A stretch of DNA of 64,000 bases, taken from Lachnospiraceae bacterium (lineage in GTDB: Bacteria > Bacillota > Clostridia > Lachnospirales > Lachnospiraceae). The stretch is taken from positions 89,108-153,107 of the forward strand of contig CABJBM010000017.1 of assembly GCA_902363835.1 (NCBI GenBank). The letters run 5' to 3'. The notes under the pieces were generated by a model. That model saw only the letters and a program-made list of their open reading frames with translations. It was not told where the DNA came from and ran no database searches. Position 1 is the first letter of the stretch. Each line of letters opens with the position of its first letter. A program made the position numbers and the translations under genes. Positions 41,825-51,071 of this stretch are shown here, piece by piece.

Positions 41825-42044
41825 CTCCATATCCCCTGACCTTTCGGCTTCACAAATGCCCTAAAATAAGGCTTCTTCCTAACATTATATAGACTATTTT
41901 CGATAAAATCAAACACATTTTTCTCATTATCAAGACATTGGGAGGCTACTTTACATAATATGTACAAGATGTTGGTAATGCATGATTTTTTTTCGCAAGA
42001 TATGGGGAAATGGACCGATTTATTTTTTTCAATTATTTCTCTAT

Positions 42045-42647
42045 TTAAAGGACCATTTTAAGAAAAAACGGGTTAATCCAGGCTTCACAGGCACTTCCCA
42101 GGGCCGCCAAAAGCAAAAGCAGCAGAAAAGCCGGGATCCGAAACCGCCGCTCTTTTTGCATTCCCCACAAAAGAAGGATGCTCCAAAGGGGAATGTAGCA
42201 CAACCCCTGGGGCATGACTGTCATGAGGAACACAGGAAGGCCCATAAGCCCCTTTTGCACCGTTATGACGGAAAGCACAAATCCCATGGAAAAACCGATC
42301 CCTGCCGTCAGCAGGCAGAATAAGGGAACTGCATAAGCGGTCAGGCCGATGAGCCACGCAACCCCCACTTCTATCCCTCTCTGTCTTAACACCTGATAAA
42401 AGAGCTGTATCCGCTGCCCTTTGTCCAGGTTCATATTTCTGTCTAAAAGCCCCAGATAATATCCTGCTTCTTCCATAAATGACGGATACCAGAAATTTGC
42501 CATGACCGTACCGGCAATAAGACCGGCAAAAAAACAAAGGAGACAACGGTCCTCTGCTCTTAAGTTCCGCTCCAGAGAAATGTACATGCCCCTGGGCCCC
42601 AGTCTTCTTCTCAAACGGAATCCAAGCGTATGAAACAAACTGTCCAT
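42045..42647 (-). CDS. spoIIM: Stage II sporulation protein M
   Basis: 200 residues from the ATG at 42647 (AGGGGG upstream). Five or so hydrophobic helices with the SpoIIM features: FFAGLIAGTVMANF after a charged N-terminus, then the long polar loop, and ACEAWINPFFLK at the end. SpoIIM works with SpoIID and SpoIIP in peptidoglycan remodelling during engulfment, in the mother-cell membrane. Its presence shows that the host belongs to an endospore-forming lineage. Confidence 0.9.
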   Translation of the reverse strand: MDSLFHTLGFRLRRRLGPRGMYISLERNLRAEDRCLLCFFAGLIAGTVMANFWYPSFMEEAGYYLGLLDRNMNLDKGQRIQLFYQVLRQRGIEVGVAWLIGLTAYAVPLFCLLTAGIGFSMGFVLSVITVQKGLMGLPVFLMTVMPQGLCYIPLWSILLLWGMQKERRFRIPAFLLLLLLAALGSACEAWINPFFLKMVL

Positions 42648-42838
42648 TAAAAATCCCCCTACAGGTCTTATACATCTTTTTTCAACCTTATGCCTGGAAA
42701 GGGGCATTTATTCTTGTAAAGACAATGAGCTGCGGTCAAGCAGGCCTGGCTTTGGCAGCTGCCTGCAGGGTCCCTCTCCCCGGCAGCATGCCGTAGGGTA
42801 TTTGACTCTGCTGAAACTGCCGCTTTCAGGGACTTTTC

Positions 42839-43387
42839 CTATTTTACTCCGTACTTCCTTGCATAAGCAAGGATAGCCGCAACAGTTTTTCCGTCGGTGA
42901 TCTCTCCCCTGTAAATCATCTGTTCTAAGTCACTTACCTCCCATTCCTCCACCTCAATGTACTCGTCTTCATCCAGGTTCTGTCTGGAAGGCTCCAATTC
43001 CCTTGCAACAAAAATGTCAATGGCTTCATCGCAGAACGCAACCGTTGTATTGACACTGATCAAATATTCCAGTTTTTCCTTGTCCGTCTTATATCCGGTC
43101 TCTTCCTCCAGCTCCCTGTGGGCGCAGTCTATCTTCGGCTCATCAGGGCTGTCAAGAGCGCCGGCAGGAATCTCCAGGGTGTAGCGGTCCAGGGCATTCC
43201 TATACTGGCGCACCATGAGAAGCTTTCCGCTTTCTGTTACAGGAACCACTGCCGCCGCCCCTTTGTGGTGGATGAAATCCCAATGAGCCAAATGGCCGTT
43301 GGCATCCACCGTGTCTTCGTATATATCCAAAATATTGCCTTTGTGCTTTAATTCCCTTCCAAGGCGTTTTACAGGCTTTTGTTCCAT
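42839..43387 (-). CDS. nudF: Nudix hydrolase, ADP-ribose pyrophosphatase
   Basis: 182 residues from 43387 (GGAGG seven bases upstream). Nudix box GALDSPDEPKIDCAHRELEEETGY around 87-110 has all catalytic glutamates with one extra residue in the first gap (Gx6Ex7REUxEEx). The N-terminal beta region VVPVTESGKLLMVRQYR and the order with spoIIM and xerD support NudF, which splits ADP-ribose into AMP and ribose-5-phosphate. Confidence 0.88.
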   Translation of the reverse strand: MEQKPVKRLGRELKHKGNILDIYEDTVDANGHLAHWDFIHHKGAAAVVPVTESGKLLMVRQYRNALDRYTLEIPAGALDSPDEPKIDCAHRELEEETGYKTDKEKLEYLISVNTTVAFCDEAIDIFVARELEPSRQNLDEDEYIEVEEWEVSDLEQMIYRGEITDGKTVAAILAYARKYGVK

Positions 43388-43409
43388 TATCTTACCTCCA
43401 TGTATGTTA

Positions 43410-44204
43410 TCATAGTTTCTCACATTTTTTAAAGCAGGCGTCCGCCGCCTTTATGACCGCATTGCGGAATCCGAATTCCTCAAGAGCCGATACTCCTTCA
43501 ATTGTAGTCCCTCCCGGCGAACACACCTTATCCTTTAAGGCTCCCGGATGCTCCCCTGTCTCCAGAACCATTCTGGCGCTGCCAAGAACCGTCTGGGCTG
43601 CCATCTCATAGGCAGCATCCCTTGGAAGGCCATACTTTACCGCCCCGTCTGCCAGAGCCTCAATAAACATGTAAACATAAGCGGGAGAGCTTCCGCTGGC
43701 ACAGACCACCGCATTCATGAGCCGCTCTTCGACAATCCGCATCCTTCCAAGAGAACGGAAAATATCTTCAATGGACTCCTTCTCTTCCCGGGAAAATGCC
43801 TTTTCCTCGTAGCAGACTCCTGTCATGCCTTCTCCAAGGAGAGCCGGAGTATTGGGCATGGCGCGGACAACCCGCTTTTCCTGTCCCAGCTTTTCCCTCA
43901 GCTGAGCCGTTGTGATTCCGGGGGCAATGGAAATGATCACATGGTTTTCCGTTACCTCATTGCGGATATCAGACAGCACAGGATCAAAATACTGGGGCTT
44001 CACGGCCAGCACAACATACGTTGCCTCCCCTGCACATTGGGCGTTGCTCTCCACATGAGCCACTCCCATTTCCTCTGTGATCCGGGCGCACCGGTCCCTG
44101 TTCACATCGGTAAAAATAATGTCTTCCCTGCCGTATGTCTTTAACAGTCCTTTTAATATTGCAAAACCCATATTTCCAATTCCAATGATTCCTATTTTAG
44201 CCAT
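43410..44204 (-). CDS. proC: Pyrroline-5-carboxylate reductase
   Basis: 264 residues starting MAKIGIIGIGNMGFAILKGL at 44204 after GGAGG. NAD(P)H Rossmann motif GIGNMG at 8-13, AVKPQYFDPVL, RAMPNTPALLGEGMTGVC and the signature ALKDKVCSPGGTTIEGVSALE near 220-240. It makes proline from pyrroline-5-carboxylate. Followed by the nudF-like gene 22 bases downstream, so probably a shared transcript. Confidence 0.95.
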   Translation of the reverse strand: MAKIGIIGIGNMGFAILKGLLKTYGREDIIFTDVNRDRCARITEEMGVAHVESNAQCAGEATYVVLAVKPQYFDPVLSDIRNEVTENHVIISIAPGITTAQLREKLGQEKRVVRAMPNTPALLGEGMTGVCYEEKAFSREEKESIEDIFRSLGRMRIVEERLMNAVVCASGSSPAYVYMFIEALADGAVKYGLPRDAAYEMAAQTVLGSARMVLETGEHPGALKDKVCSPGGTTIEGVSALEEFGFRNAVIKAADACFKKCEKL

Positions 44205-44277
44205 ATTCCTTCCTCCTGCTCCTGTCTGGAAATCTGCATCCAATCAGCATCATTCTAGCACCGTTTTTTCAATCATG

Positions 44278-45045
44278 TCAATCCTGGGAATCCTGCTGAT
44301 TGACAGAAATGATCCGTACCCCCTGCTTTCTGAGGGCAGTCTTTTCCTGCTCCTTAAATTCATGGTCCGTTATAATCCCCGTATAATCGGCCAGGCAGTT
44401 GATCCGGTTCATTCCCTGCCGGTTGAATTTTGAATCATCCACTGCCAGAAAAGACTGCTGGCACTGCTTCACAAGCTGGCGCTTTAAAAATGCCTTATCA
44501 GTGGTAGGCGTCAGCACATGGAATTCCCCGCTTATGGCGGCTGCCCCGAAAAATCCCGTATCAAACCGGAAATCAGCTATCATCTGGGTGGTGTAATAGC
44601 CCAGGGTGCTTCCCGTGGACTTCTGGACATAACCGCCGCACAGGATCAGCTCTGCCTTGCTGTTCTTCATGAGAAGGGCGATCTCCAAGTCATTGGTAAT
44701 GACCGTCATATTCTCCATGTCCATGATCCGTTTGGCGATTTCATAGGTGGTTGTTCCTGCATCCAGATATACGGTAGTCCCTTCCCTGATAAATTCCACG
44801 CATTTTTCCGCGATCAATACCTTTTGTCCATGGTTTTTCACGCTTTTATCCGCATAGGCCACTTCCGTCTTGCTCACCGCACCACCGTGGCAGCGTTCGA
44901 TCAGCCCCTCTTTCTGAAGCTTTTCCAAATCCCTGCGAATGGTCATAGGGCTGACGTCAAGCTCCTTTGCCAGCTCTTCAACCTGGACGCTTCCATCCTC
45001 CTGTATCATGTTCAGAATCTTAATCTGCCTCTCAGCCATCATCAT
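44278..45045 (-). CDS. DeoR-family transcriptional regulator
   Basis: 255 residues. N-terminal helix-turn-helix (ERQIKILNMIQEDGSVQVEE, LDVSPMTIRRDLEKL; 5-60) and a C-terminal sugar-phosphate sensor with the DeoR signature DAGTTTYEIAKRI, TNDLEIALL and LCGG. Most DeoR members respond to phosphorylated sugars; it lies just after the DUF1537-PdxA2-GntP genes, so its ligand is probably a four-carbon acid-sugar phosphate and its site the GTTC repeats at about 49018-49050. A terminator separates it from gntP. Confidence 0.88.
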   Translation of the reverse strand: MMMAERQIKILNMIQEDGSVQVEELAKELDVSPMTIRRDLEKLQKEGLIERCHGGAVSKTEVAYADKSVKNHGQKVLIAEKCVEFIREGTTVYLDAGTTTYEIAKRIMDMENMTVITNDLEIALLMKNSKAELILCGGYVQKSTGSTLGYYTTQMIADFRFDTGFFGAAAISGEFHVLTPTTDKAFLKRQLVKQCQQSFLAVDDSKFNRQGMNRINCLADYTGIITDHEFKEQEKTALRKQGVRIISVNQQDSQD

Positions 45046-45084
45046 GAGCCTTTCCTCCTGTCATGAAGCATGTCTCTGTTTTAT

Positions 45085-45121
45085 ATAAAAAGCCCTGCCC
45101 CCGGAAGCTCCGGCGGCAGGG
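45085..45121 (-). terminator. Intrinsic terminator between the GntP permease and DeoR genes
   Basis: Minus strand stem CCCTGCC / GGCAGGG with an inner CCGGAGCTTCCGG hairpin, followed by CTTTTTATATAAAA. It ends the acid-sugar operon before the regulator gene. Confidence 0.85.
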
Positions 45122-45164
45122 TATCTGCTCACTGCACAATATCCCCTGGATATATCATAAATGA

Positions 45165-46565
45165 TTACAGGAAAATACTCAATATTAAAACTTCAATAAA
45201 TCCAACGGCCCATGCAATGGTGGAAGTAATGGAATATGTAAGGATCTGGTCCTTTACTTCCCCAACGCCCAGGGTCCGGTTTACCACCCAGAAATAGCTG
45301 TCATTAAAGTAGCTGAAGAATAAGGATCCTGCACAGCAGGCCAAAGCTCCAAGGATGGGATTTATACCTGCAGCCAGAATAATGGGAGCCGATATGCTGG
45401 CAGCCGTTGTCATTGCAACCGTACCGGAGCCCTGGATAAAGCGCATGGCCGTCGCAATGAGGAACGGAAGGATGACAATGGGAACCGCTGTGCCTGCAAG
45501 AGCTTCCGCCATATAGGTTCCAAGCCCGCTGTCCTTGATGATCTGTCCCAGGGCACCGCCTCCTCCTGTCACCAGCATGATGATTCCCGCAGATGCCATG
45601 CCTTTTTCCATTTCCTTAATGGCCTCTTCCCTGGTCAGGCTTCTTCCCAGGGTAAAGATGGCCAGCACAAGTCCGATTCCTACCGCTACAATGGGGCTTC
45701 CCAAAAACTGGAATGCCATCATAAAGCCGGAGGTTTTCCCCAAAGCGCTGGAAACCGTACTGATCAGGATGAGGATGATGGGAAGAAACAGGGGAGCAAA
45801 GGATTCCAGGGTAGAAGGAAGATTTTCTGAACCAATGGAAAAATCCCGGGAATAATCCGGCTCCTGATAGGGGAGGCGCACAAACCCTTCCTTATCATCA
45901 GGAATCTGGTAAAGCTTTTTTCCCACCCATCTTGCATAAAATGTACAGGCCACTGTCATTGGGACAGAAACCACAAGTCCATAAAGAATAAATTTTCCAA
46001 CGTCCACTCCAAAGATCCCGCATACGCCCAAAGGACCTGGAGTTGGGGGCACAAGGCTATGGGTGATCACAAGCCCTGCTGCCAGAGCAGCCCCCAGGGA
46101 AATCACCGATTTTTTGGTTGCCCTTGAAATGGCCTTTGCAATGGGGGCCAGTATTACAAATCCGGAGTCACAGAAAATGGGGATGGAAACCAGGAATCCT
46201 GTAAGGGCCAGGGCCTCCTCCTCTCTCTTTTTCCCGAAGAGCTTTAAAAACGTCTGGGCCATCCGCTGGGCAGCCCCGGTCCGTTCAAAGATCTGCCCCA
46301 TCATCACCCCAAAACCGATGATAATTCCTATGCTTCCCAGGGTTCCCCCGAATCCGGTTGTTATAGAATTAACAATACCAAAGGTTTTGCCGTTTTCCAG
46401 GGTGGTGTTTACAAGTGGCATGCCTCCTGCGACACCGATAATGACCGATGCCATGATCAGGGCCAGAAACGCATGGATCTTTGTTTTCAGTACCAGAATT
46501 ATGAGAATCACAATGCCGATTAAAAGAGCAATCATCATTCTTTCGCCGCTAAGTCCTCCTACCAT
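45165..46565 (-). CDS. GntP family gluconate-type permease
   Basis: 466 residues with 12 or so membrane helices and the GntP pattern: GFGVMMGQIFERTGAAQRMAQ, IFCDSGFVILAPIAKAISRA, LVPPTPGPLGVCGIFG and FIQGSGTVAMTTAASI. H+-coupled uptake of aldonates. Its gene neighbours (kinase, PdxA2) point to D-threonate or D-erythronate as substrate. Start at 46565 is set by GGAGGG seven bases upstream. Confidence 0.92.
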   Translation of the reverse strand: MVGGLSGERMMIALLIGIVILIILVLKTKIHAFLALIMASVIIGVAGGMPLVNTTLENGKTFGIVNSITTGFGGTLGSIGIIIGFGVMMGQIFERTGAAQRMAQTFLKLFGKKREEEALALTGFLVSIPIFCDSGFVILAPIAKAISRATKKSVISLGAALAAGLVITHSLVPPTPGPLGVCGIFGVDVGKFILYGLVVSVPMTVACTFYARWVGKKLYQIPDDKEGFVRLPYQEPDYSRDFSIGSENLPSTLESFAPLFLPIILILISTVSSALGKTSGFMMAFQFLGSPIVAVGIGLVLAIFTLGRSLTREEAIKEMEKGMASAGIIMLVTGGGGALGQIIKDSGLGTYMAEALAGTAVPIVILPFLIATAMRFIQGSGTVAMTTAASISAPIILAAGINPILGALACCAGSLFFSYFNDSYFWVVNRTLGVGEVKDQILTYSITSTIAWAVGFIEVLILSIFL

Positions 46566-46601
46566 AAAGAAACCCTCCTCTTAATTTTTCACTGCCTCCT
46601 G

Positions 46602-47603
46602 TTACACATTTTTAAATCGCGGGGAATACCTTGCTGCAAGTAATATGGCCTCGCTCATGCTGACGGCGCCCGCCTTTCCGGTTCCGGCAATGTCAAAGGC
46701 CGTGCCATGGTCCACCGAGGTGCGCAGCAGGGGCATCCCGTTGGTAATGGAAATGGTGCGGTCAAAATCCAGGGTTTTGGTCGCAATATGACCCTGGTCA
46801 TGATACAGGGATAGCACGCTGTTATACTGGCCCTGGGCCGCCTGGTGAAATACGGAATCCGCTCCAACAGGGCCGGCCACAGGAAAGCCCTCTTCCTGTA
46901 ATTCCAATACGGCAGGGATGATCTCCCTCACTTCTTCATCACCGAACAGGCCGTGTTCCCCGCAATGAGGATTCAGCCCTGCAATTGCCATGGTTCCCTC
47001 TTCCACCCCCAGCCGTTTCAATGCCTCAAGACAGCGTTTCACATAATCCTTGATCCGATCCTTTGTTACCATATCCAGCATTTTTCTTAGGGAAACATGC
47101 CTGGTGAGGAAAAAGACCCTCAGCCCGTTCGTCTCAAACATGGTAAGTGGATCCTCTGTTTCCGTCAGGGCGCTGAAGATCTCCGTATGGCCGATAAACG
47201 GAATGGCGGCAGCCTTTAATGCCTCCTTGTTGATTGGAGTGGTTGCTACTGCATCCGCCCTGCCTTCATTTGCCAGCCTGATGCTTTCCTCAATGTATTC
47301 ATAGGCAGCCCTTCCGCACATTCCGCTGACTTCGCCAAAGGCAAACCGGTCCATGTCAATGTTATCTAAGTCAATGAGGTTTAATATTCCTTCCTCAAAT
47401 TCCCCTTCCTCCGGCTCCTTTACTGTCTTGATCCTTAAATCTGTCCCGGTGATCTTAATGGCCTGCTCCATGATCTTTTTATCCCCGACCGCAATGCATC
47501 TGGCCGCCTCAAAAACCCTTGGTTCTGCCAATGCCTTTGCCACGATCTCCGGGCCAATGCCTGCCGGATCTCCTATAGGTATTACGATTAGTGGTTTGCT
47601 CAT
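46602..47603 (-). CDS. pdxA2: PdxA2-type 4-phospho-D-threonate/erythronate 3-dehydrogenase
   Basis: 333 residues starting [20 protein letters not shown] at 47603 (GGAGGAG upstream). PdxA-fold: [51 protein letters not shown] and [14 protein letters not shown] (metal His and Asp ligands). True PdxA works in vitamin B6 synthesis; here it lies beside a DUF1537 kinase, the known partner of PdxA2, which oxidises and decarboxylates 4-phospho-D-threonate or -erythronate to dihydroxyacetone phosphate. Confidence 0.85.
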   Translation of the reverse strand: MSKPLIVIPIGDPAGIGPEIVAKALAEPRVFEAARCIAVGDKKIMEQAIKITGTDLRIKTVKEPEEGEFEEGILNLIDLDNIDMDRFAFGEVSGMCGRAAYEYIEESIRLANEGRADAVATTPINKEALKAAAIPFIGHTEIFSALTETEDPLTMFETNGLRVFFLTRHVSLRKMLDMVTKDRIKDYVKRCLEALKRLGVEEGTMAIAGLNPHCGEHGLFGDEEVREIIPAVLELQEEGFPVAGPVGADSVFHQAAQGQYNSVLSLYHDQGHIATKTLDFDRTISITNGMPLLRTSVDHGTAFDIAGTGKAGAVSMSEAILLAARYSPRFKNV

Positions 47604-47637
47604 ATTTATCTCCTCCATTTCTTAATTTGCTATTGAT

Positions 47638-48945
47638 TTACATAAACAGCTTCTCTTTCAGATATGTAATACACCGGTTGGCACTATCCGGCTCTCCTAC
47701 CATACCGCCTTTTGTAATGATGGACACGCCTTCAAAATCCCCTTTTAAAAACGTTCCGTAGGCTGCAAGGGGAAGGACCTCATCAAGAAGGCACAAGCCT
47801 GCAGTATTGAATTTCCGGCAGATGGCTACGGTAACATCTCCTCCGCTGCTGTAGATTCCCTGAAAGCTGCTGTTGTAAGTAAATATCCGGCGGGCGATTT
47901 CTGCAAAGGAATCGCAGATCCGTCCGGTCATCTCATCCACTCCCCCGGGGAAAATGGATTCGTATTTCCTAAAATCAATCCTGTTTTCCGGATAGATCCC
48001 GTCTCCTGTAACGGTCAGAATATCATAAGACTGGCTGGTCTCCAGAACCTCATTTACGGTCCTTTTGATTTCCGCTTCCCGGCTTTCTTCATTTTCCAGA
48101 AACCTTGCGGCGGAAACAAAAATATTGTGAGCGGTACGCTGGGTCAGCCACAGCTCTTCCATCTGTTTTCTTGTTACGGGATTTACGCTTCCCACAACGG
48201 CCAGGATTTTGTTCTTCCTCTCCCGGTCCGGCGGAACGATCCGCTTTCTGGCAACAGTTGCTGTAAACACGCCGGGATCCACTGGAGCAAATTTGATTTT
48301 GCTTGTAATGGCCGCATCTGCAATCAGGTCCAAGTCTTCCTGGGTCACACAGTCCATGACAATGATTCTGCACCCGTCCTTTACAAGCTCCTTGATCCGC
48401 TCTGCCAAAACATGTTTTCCTTCCATCATGCCGCTCATCTGAATGCTTCCCACTTTGTATTTGCTCTGGGTCTCAAAAACTTTCTTCACATCTGATGTGA
48501 ACACAGGAGTCTTAGGATCCAGAGCCGCCTCTGTCTTATGGAGGGGAAGTCCCTTTACCATCATGTACCCGCCGATCACGGTCCTTCCGGAAGCCGGAAA
48601 ACAGGGAGCACAGATAGCGGTATAGTCCGGCCCCAGGGCGTCTAAAAGTGCGTCCGTTTCACTCCCCACATTTCCCCTTAAGGTGCTGTCAATGCGCTTT
48701 GCATATACCTTAACCTCCTCATTTTTCAAAAGGCTGGTCACATTAAATACCCGGTTGTAAGCGGTCTTGCTGCTTGCCCCTCTGCTGTCTGTGGGATACA
48801 TGATGCAGTCGCACTGGTCCAGCAGTGACAGGTTCAGCCGTTCCGAATTCATCACGGTATAGGTCCGGTAATTCATTTTCTTAAGCAGGACCCCGGTGGC
48901 ATTTGCTCCGGTTAAATCATCTGCTACCACGATACATTGAGGCAT
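47638..48945 (-). CDS. dtnK: Four-carbon acid sugar kinase (DUF1537), D-threonate kinase-like
   Basis: 435 residues from 48945 (GGGAGAGG upstream). DUF1537 N-terminal domain: CIVVADDLTGANATGVLLKK, DSRGAS, KRIDSTLRGNVGSE, CAPCFPASGRTV; the C-terminal nucleotide-binding part has SGGDVTVAI and KGGMVGE. Such kinases phosphorylate D-threonate (DtnK) or D-erythronate (DenK); next to PdxA2 and a GntP permease the D-threonate route to DHAP is most likely, but D-erythronate is possible. First gene of the operon. Confidence 0.85.
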   Translation of the reverse strand: MPQCIVVADDLTGANATGVLLKKMNYRTYTVMNSERLNLSLLDQCDCIMYPTDSRGASSKTAYNRVFNVTSLLKNEEVKVYAKRIDSTLRGNVGSETDALLDALGPDYTAICAPCFPASGRTVIGGYMMVKGLPLHKTEAALDPKTPVFTSDVKKVFETQSKYKVGSIQMSGMMEGKHVLAERIKELVKDGCRIIVMDCVTQEDLDLIADAAITSKIKFAPVDPGVFTATVARKRIVPPDRERKNKILAVVGSVNPVTRKQMEELWLTQRTAHNIFVSAARFLENEESREAEIKRTVNEVLETSQSYDILTVTGDGIYPENRIDFRKYESIFPGGVDEMTGRICDSFAEIARRIFTYNSSFQGIYSSGGDVTVAICRKFNTAGLCLLDEVLPLAAYGTFLKGDFEGVSIITKGGMVGEPDSANRCITYLKEKLFM

Positions 48946-49017
48946 ATTTCCTCTCCCTTCTTTCCATCGGTTCCGGCGCGGGAATCCTTTGCACCCGGAA
49001 ATTGCCGATGTTTGTTT

Positions 49018-49050
49018 ATGTTCATTAATTATGTTCATTTTTGTTCTTAA
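49018..49050 (-). promoter_or_regulatory. Candidate DeoR operator: direct repeats in the acid-sugar operon leader
   Basis: Two exact copies of TATGTTCATT (49018-49027 and 49030-49039) and a third imperfect one (TTTGTTCTTA from 49040), spaced 10-12 bases, just downstream of the -10 box, where bound repressor would block initiation. DeoR proteins commonly bind direct repeats. Confidence 0.55.
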
Positions 49051-49078
49051 TCTTACATTGTTTGGTTGGTTTTGTCAA
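49050..49078 (-). promoter_or_regulatory. Promoter of the DUF1537-PdxA2-GntP operon
   Basis: Minus strand TTGACA, 17 bases, TAAGAT. About 105 bases upstream of the kinase start. Confidence 0.75.
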
Positions 49079-49243
49079 TATTCTTTTCATATTTTTTATT
49101 GATTTTGTTAAATGTGTTTATATTTGTTTGTTTTCTCAGCTCTACACACCGGCTTTCTTTTTATGGGGAAGGATATTTTACCTGCGGCCCAGATCCTTAA
49201 TGAAGTGGTAAAAACATGAGGCCGTCACTTAACCGTAAGTGAA

Positions 49244-49275
49244 CAAAAAAGACGGCAGGACTTTTATCCAACCGC
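49244..49275 (-). terminator. Intrinsic terminator of the TIR operon
   Basis: Minus strand: GGCGGTTGGA pairs with TCCTGCCGTC (two imperfect pairs), then TTTTTTG. It is 38 bases after the last gene of the TIR operon. A separate palindrome TCACTTA/TAAGTGA lies beside it at 49225-49242. Confidence 0.65.
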
Positions 49276-49312
49276 CTTTCAAATTTCCGCTGTAAAAACC
49301 TCATACCGGGTT

Positions 49313-50101
49313 CTACTCTTTCGGGAGACCTTCCACCAGGCTGTCCTTGATCCACCCTTCTCTGCCATCCTCCAAACGGACATATACCCAACTGCTCTCC
49401 TGCTGCAGATAAAGCATCTTTGCATCACCGGATACCGTCAGGATAATACTGCTTTTTGCCGATGCTTCCGCCCGGATATTAGAACCGCCTCTCCCTTCTT
49501 TTGAAAGAGATAACATGATCTTTTCTTCCTCAGACGGTAAATCATTTTTATCCTCTTTAACCTCCGCCTTTCTTTCCTTTTTCTTGAACAGAGGCGGATA
49601 ATCTTCCGCCTTTTCCAAAATCCCTTGTTCCAGGCTGCGATATCCATTGTTTACAACGGAAAAAGCAGGCATATAGTTTTCATTTACGATACTTCGCAGC
49701 ATCTCCGGAAGGGCAATGGCAGAAATAAGCACAAAATATAACAAAATGAAACTCCTATAGGAAATCCTTTTTTTCTTTGCCGCCTTTTTTGAGAACCCCC
49801 ACACCCTGCTGCTGAGAGCCTCTGCAATTCCCGATATCCGGTTCAGCATTGACGACCGTTCTGTCTGGCTTCTTCCCGATAATGCAATTTCAGCAAAAGA
49901 TACAATGCCCCAGTAAACTCCTTTAATGACCAAATCCACCAGCCGGGCCAGCCAAAAAATCAATTTCAATAAAAGAGGCATTAAAAAAATATAAATCACT
50001 ATAAAAGCAAGAGCAATAACCAGGGCCGCCCTTCCTGCCACAGGCCAGCCCCGCATCTGAGCCCAAAATCCATAATGCAGTTCTAATAGCTTCATTGGCA
50101 T
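49313..50101 (-). CDS. Membrane protein with C-terminal SH3b domain, TIR operon
   Basis: 262 residues, not recognised as a whole. Membrane segment about 24-50 (VALVIALAFIVIYIFLMPLL-like) and a second about 115-132 (FILLYFVLISAIALP). Residues 198-258 form an SH3b domain (NIRAEASAKSSIILTVSGDA, SSWVYVRLEDGREGWI), which in bacteria often binds peptidoglycan or peptides. The basic AKKKKRISYR stretch between the helices suggests two transmembrane passes with SH3b outside. Fourth and last gene of the TIR operon, starting directly after the previous stop codon. May hold the system at the membrane. Confidence 0.75.
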   Translation of the reverse strand: MPMKLLELHYGFWAQMRGWPVAGRAALVIALAFIVIYIFLMPLLLKLIFWLARLVDLVIKGVYWGIVSFAEIALSGRSQTERSSMLNRISGIAEALSSRVWGFSKKAAKKKRISYRSFILLYFVLISAIALPEMLRSIVNENYMPAFSVVNNGYRSLEQGILEKAEDYPPLFKKKERKAEVKEDKNDLPSEEEKIMLSLSKEGRGGSNIRAEASAKSSIILTVSGDAKMLYLQQESSWVYVRLEDGREGWIKDSLVEGLPKE

Positions 50102-51052
50102 TTATTCCTCATCTTCTTCAAATTCCCGGTAAAGATTACCGCCCTTTTGACTGGAGTTATCTTCCAAAGTTCCTGCCACTTCTTGTTCCGCCCCATGGGA
50201 CATGTCCGATATAGAAGAAATCATTCCATTTAATAAGATCTCCACATTTTTAAGTGTGTCTCCTTCCCGGATCATCTCATCCTTTTCCAGGCTCCTTATG
50301 TAGTCTGTCGCTTCCCTGATCTGCCTCAGTCTTTCATCAAAATCCTGTGATAATCCCTTTTTGGAACGCTGAATCGCCTCTTCCACTCCAATATTGCCAG
50401 CAGCAAACTCGGAAAATATTGCTGTAACCTGGTCAGCATAAATGCCTTTCATTTCCTGTGCAGCGACCGCTTTGTTCTTCTCAAATTCCGTATGATATCC
50501 CAAATCCAACTGCTTTTCCAGAAAGCTTTCGTACTTTTTATCCACCTGAACAATTACGTTGCAATTGCTGAGGCTGATTCCGTTTTCAAGATAACTGATA
50601 TCAGACAGCGCCCTTTTAATTTCATCCCTTAAGCCAGAGTTCTCCCTGATGGAATACTCCGCCGCCATTTCCTGAATCTGTGCCAGAAAGTGATCCTGTA
50701 TACACTGGGTCACATCATGTACCTGCTCCTGATATACAATATCCGGCTCTGTTACACTGGCCGTTGCTGTGATCGTAACTGTAAATTTAGAAACATTATC
50801 CTTGCTGTACACCTCTTCCTTAAAGCTGATATTGTAGGGATGAAGATCAATTTCCACCAGCTGATCGTACTTTCCTCTTCTTATATCCGCGATCCGTACC
50901 TGGGTTCCGTTCTCAATGAGAAATGGCCCTGTTTCCCCTGTACCTGACAGCAATAAAACAGCCTTCTTAGGTCCTGGAATCGGAATTTTTGGAAAAAAGG
51001 ACCTTTTAAAAGTTTCCTCTTTTAAAATTGGATTAAAAGTTTTTTCAATCAT
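50102..51052 (-). CDS. SPFH-like (stomatin/prohibitin fold) protein, TIR operon
   Basis: 316 residues, not assigned with certainty. Residues 25-175 look like an SPFH domain: beta strands (VRIADIRRGKYDQLVEIDLH, FKEEVYSKDNVSKFTVTITA), the 'd...i.e' helix region, and ENGISLSNCNVIVQVDKKYE where SPFH proteins have 'Gi.v..v.i'. Residues 175-280 are a long, probably coiled-coil helix. SPFH proteins form membrane-bound cages; there is no N-terminal membrane helix here. Gap to the upstream gene is 19 bases and to the next is zero. Confidence 0.55.
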   Translation of the reverse strand: MIEKTFNPILKEETFKRSFFPKIPIPGPKKAVLLLSGTGETGPFLIENGTQVRIADIRRGKYDQLVEIDLHPYNISFKEEVYSKDNVSKFTVTITATASVTEPDIVYQEQVHDVTQCIQDHFLAQIQEMAAEYSIRENSGLRDEIKRALSDISYLENGISLSNCNVIVQVDKKYESFLEKQLDLGYHTEFEKNKAVAAQEMKGIYADQVTAIFSEFAAGNIGVEEAIQRSKKGLSQDFDERLRQIREATDYIRSLEKDEMIREGDTLKNVEILLNGMISSISDMSHGAEQEVAGTLEDNSSQKGGNLYREFEEDEE

Positions 51053-51071
51053 TGTTTTTATCCCCCGTATT

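Noticed and set aside
46602..47603. PdxA for vitamin B6 synthesis
   Set aside because: It sits beside a DUF1537 kinase and a GntP permease with no pdxJ or other B6 gene, which is the PdxA2 arrangement.
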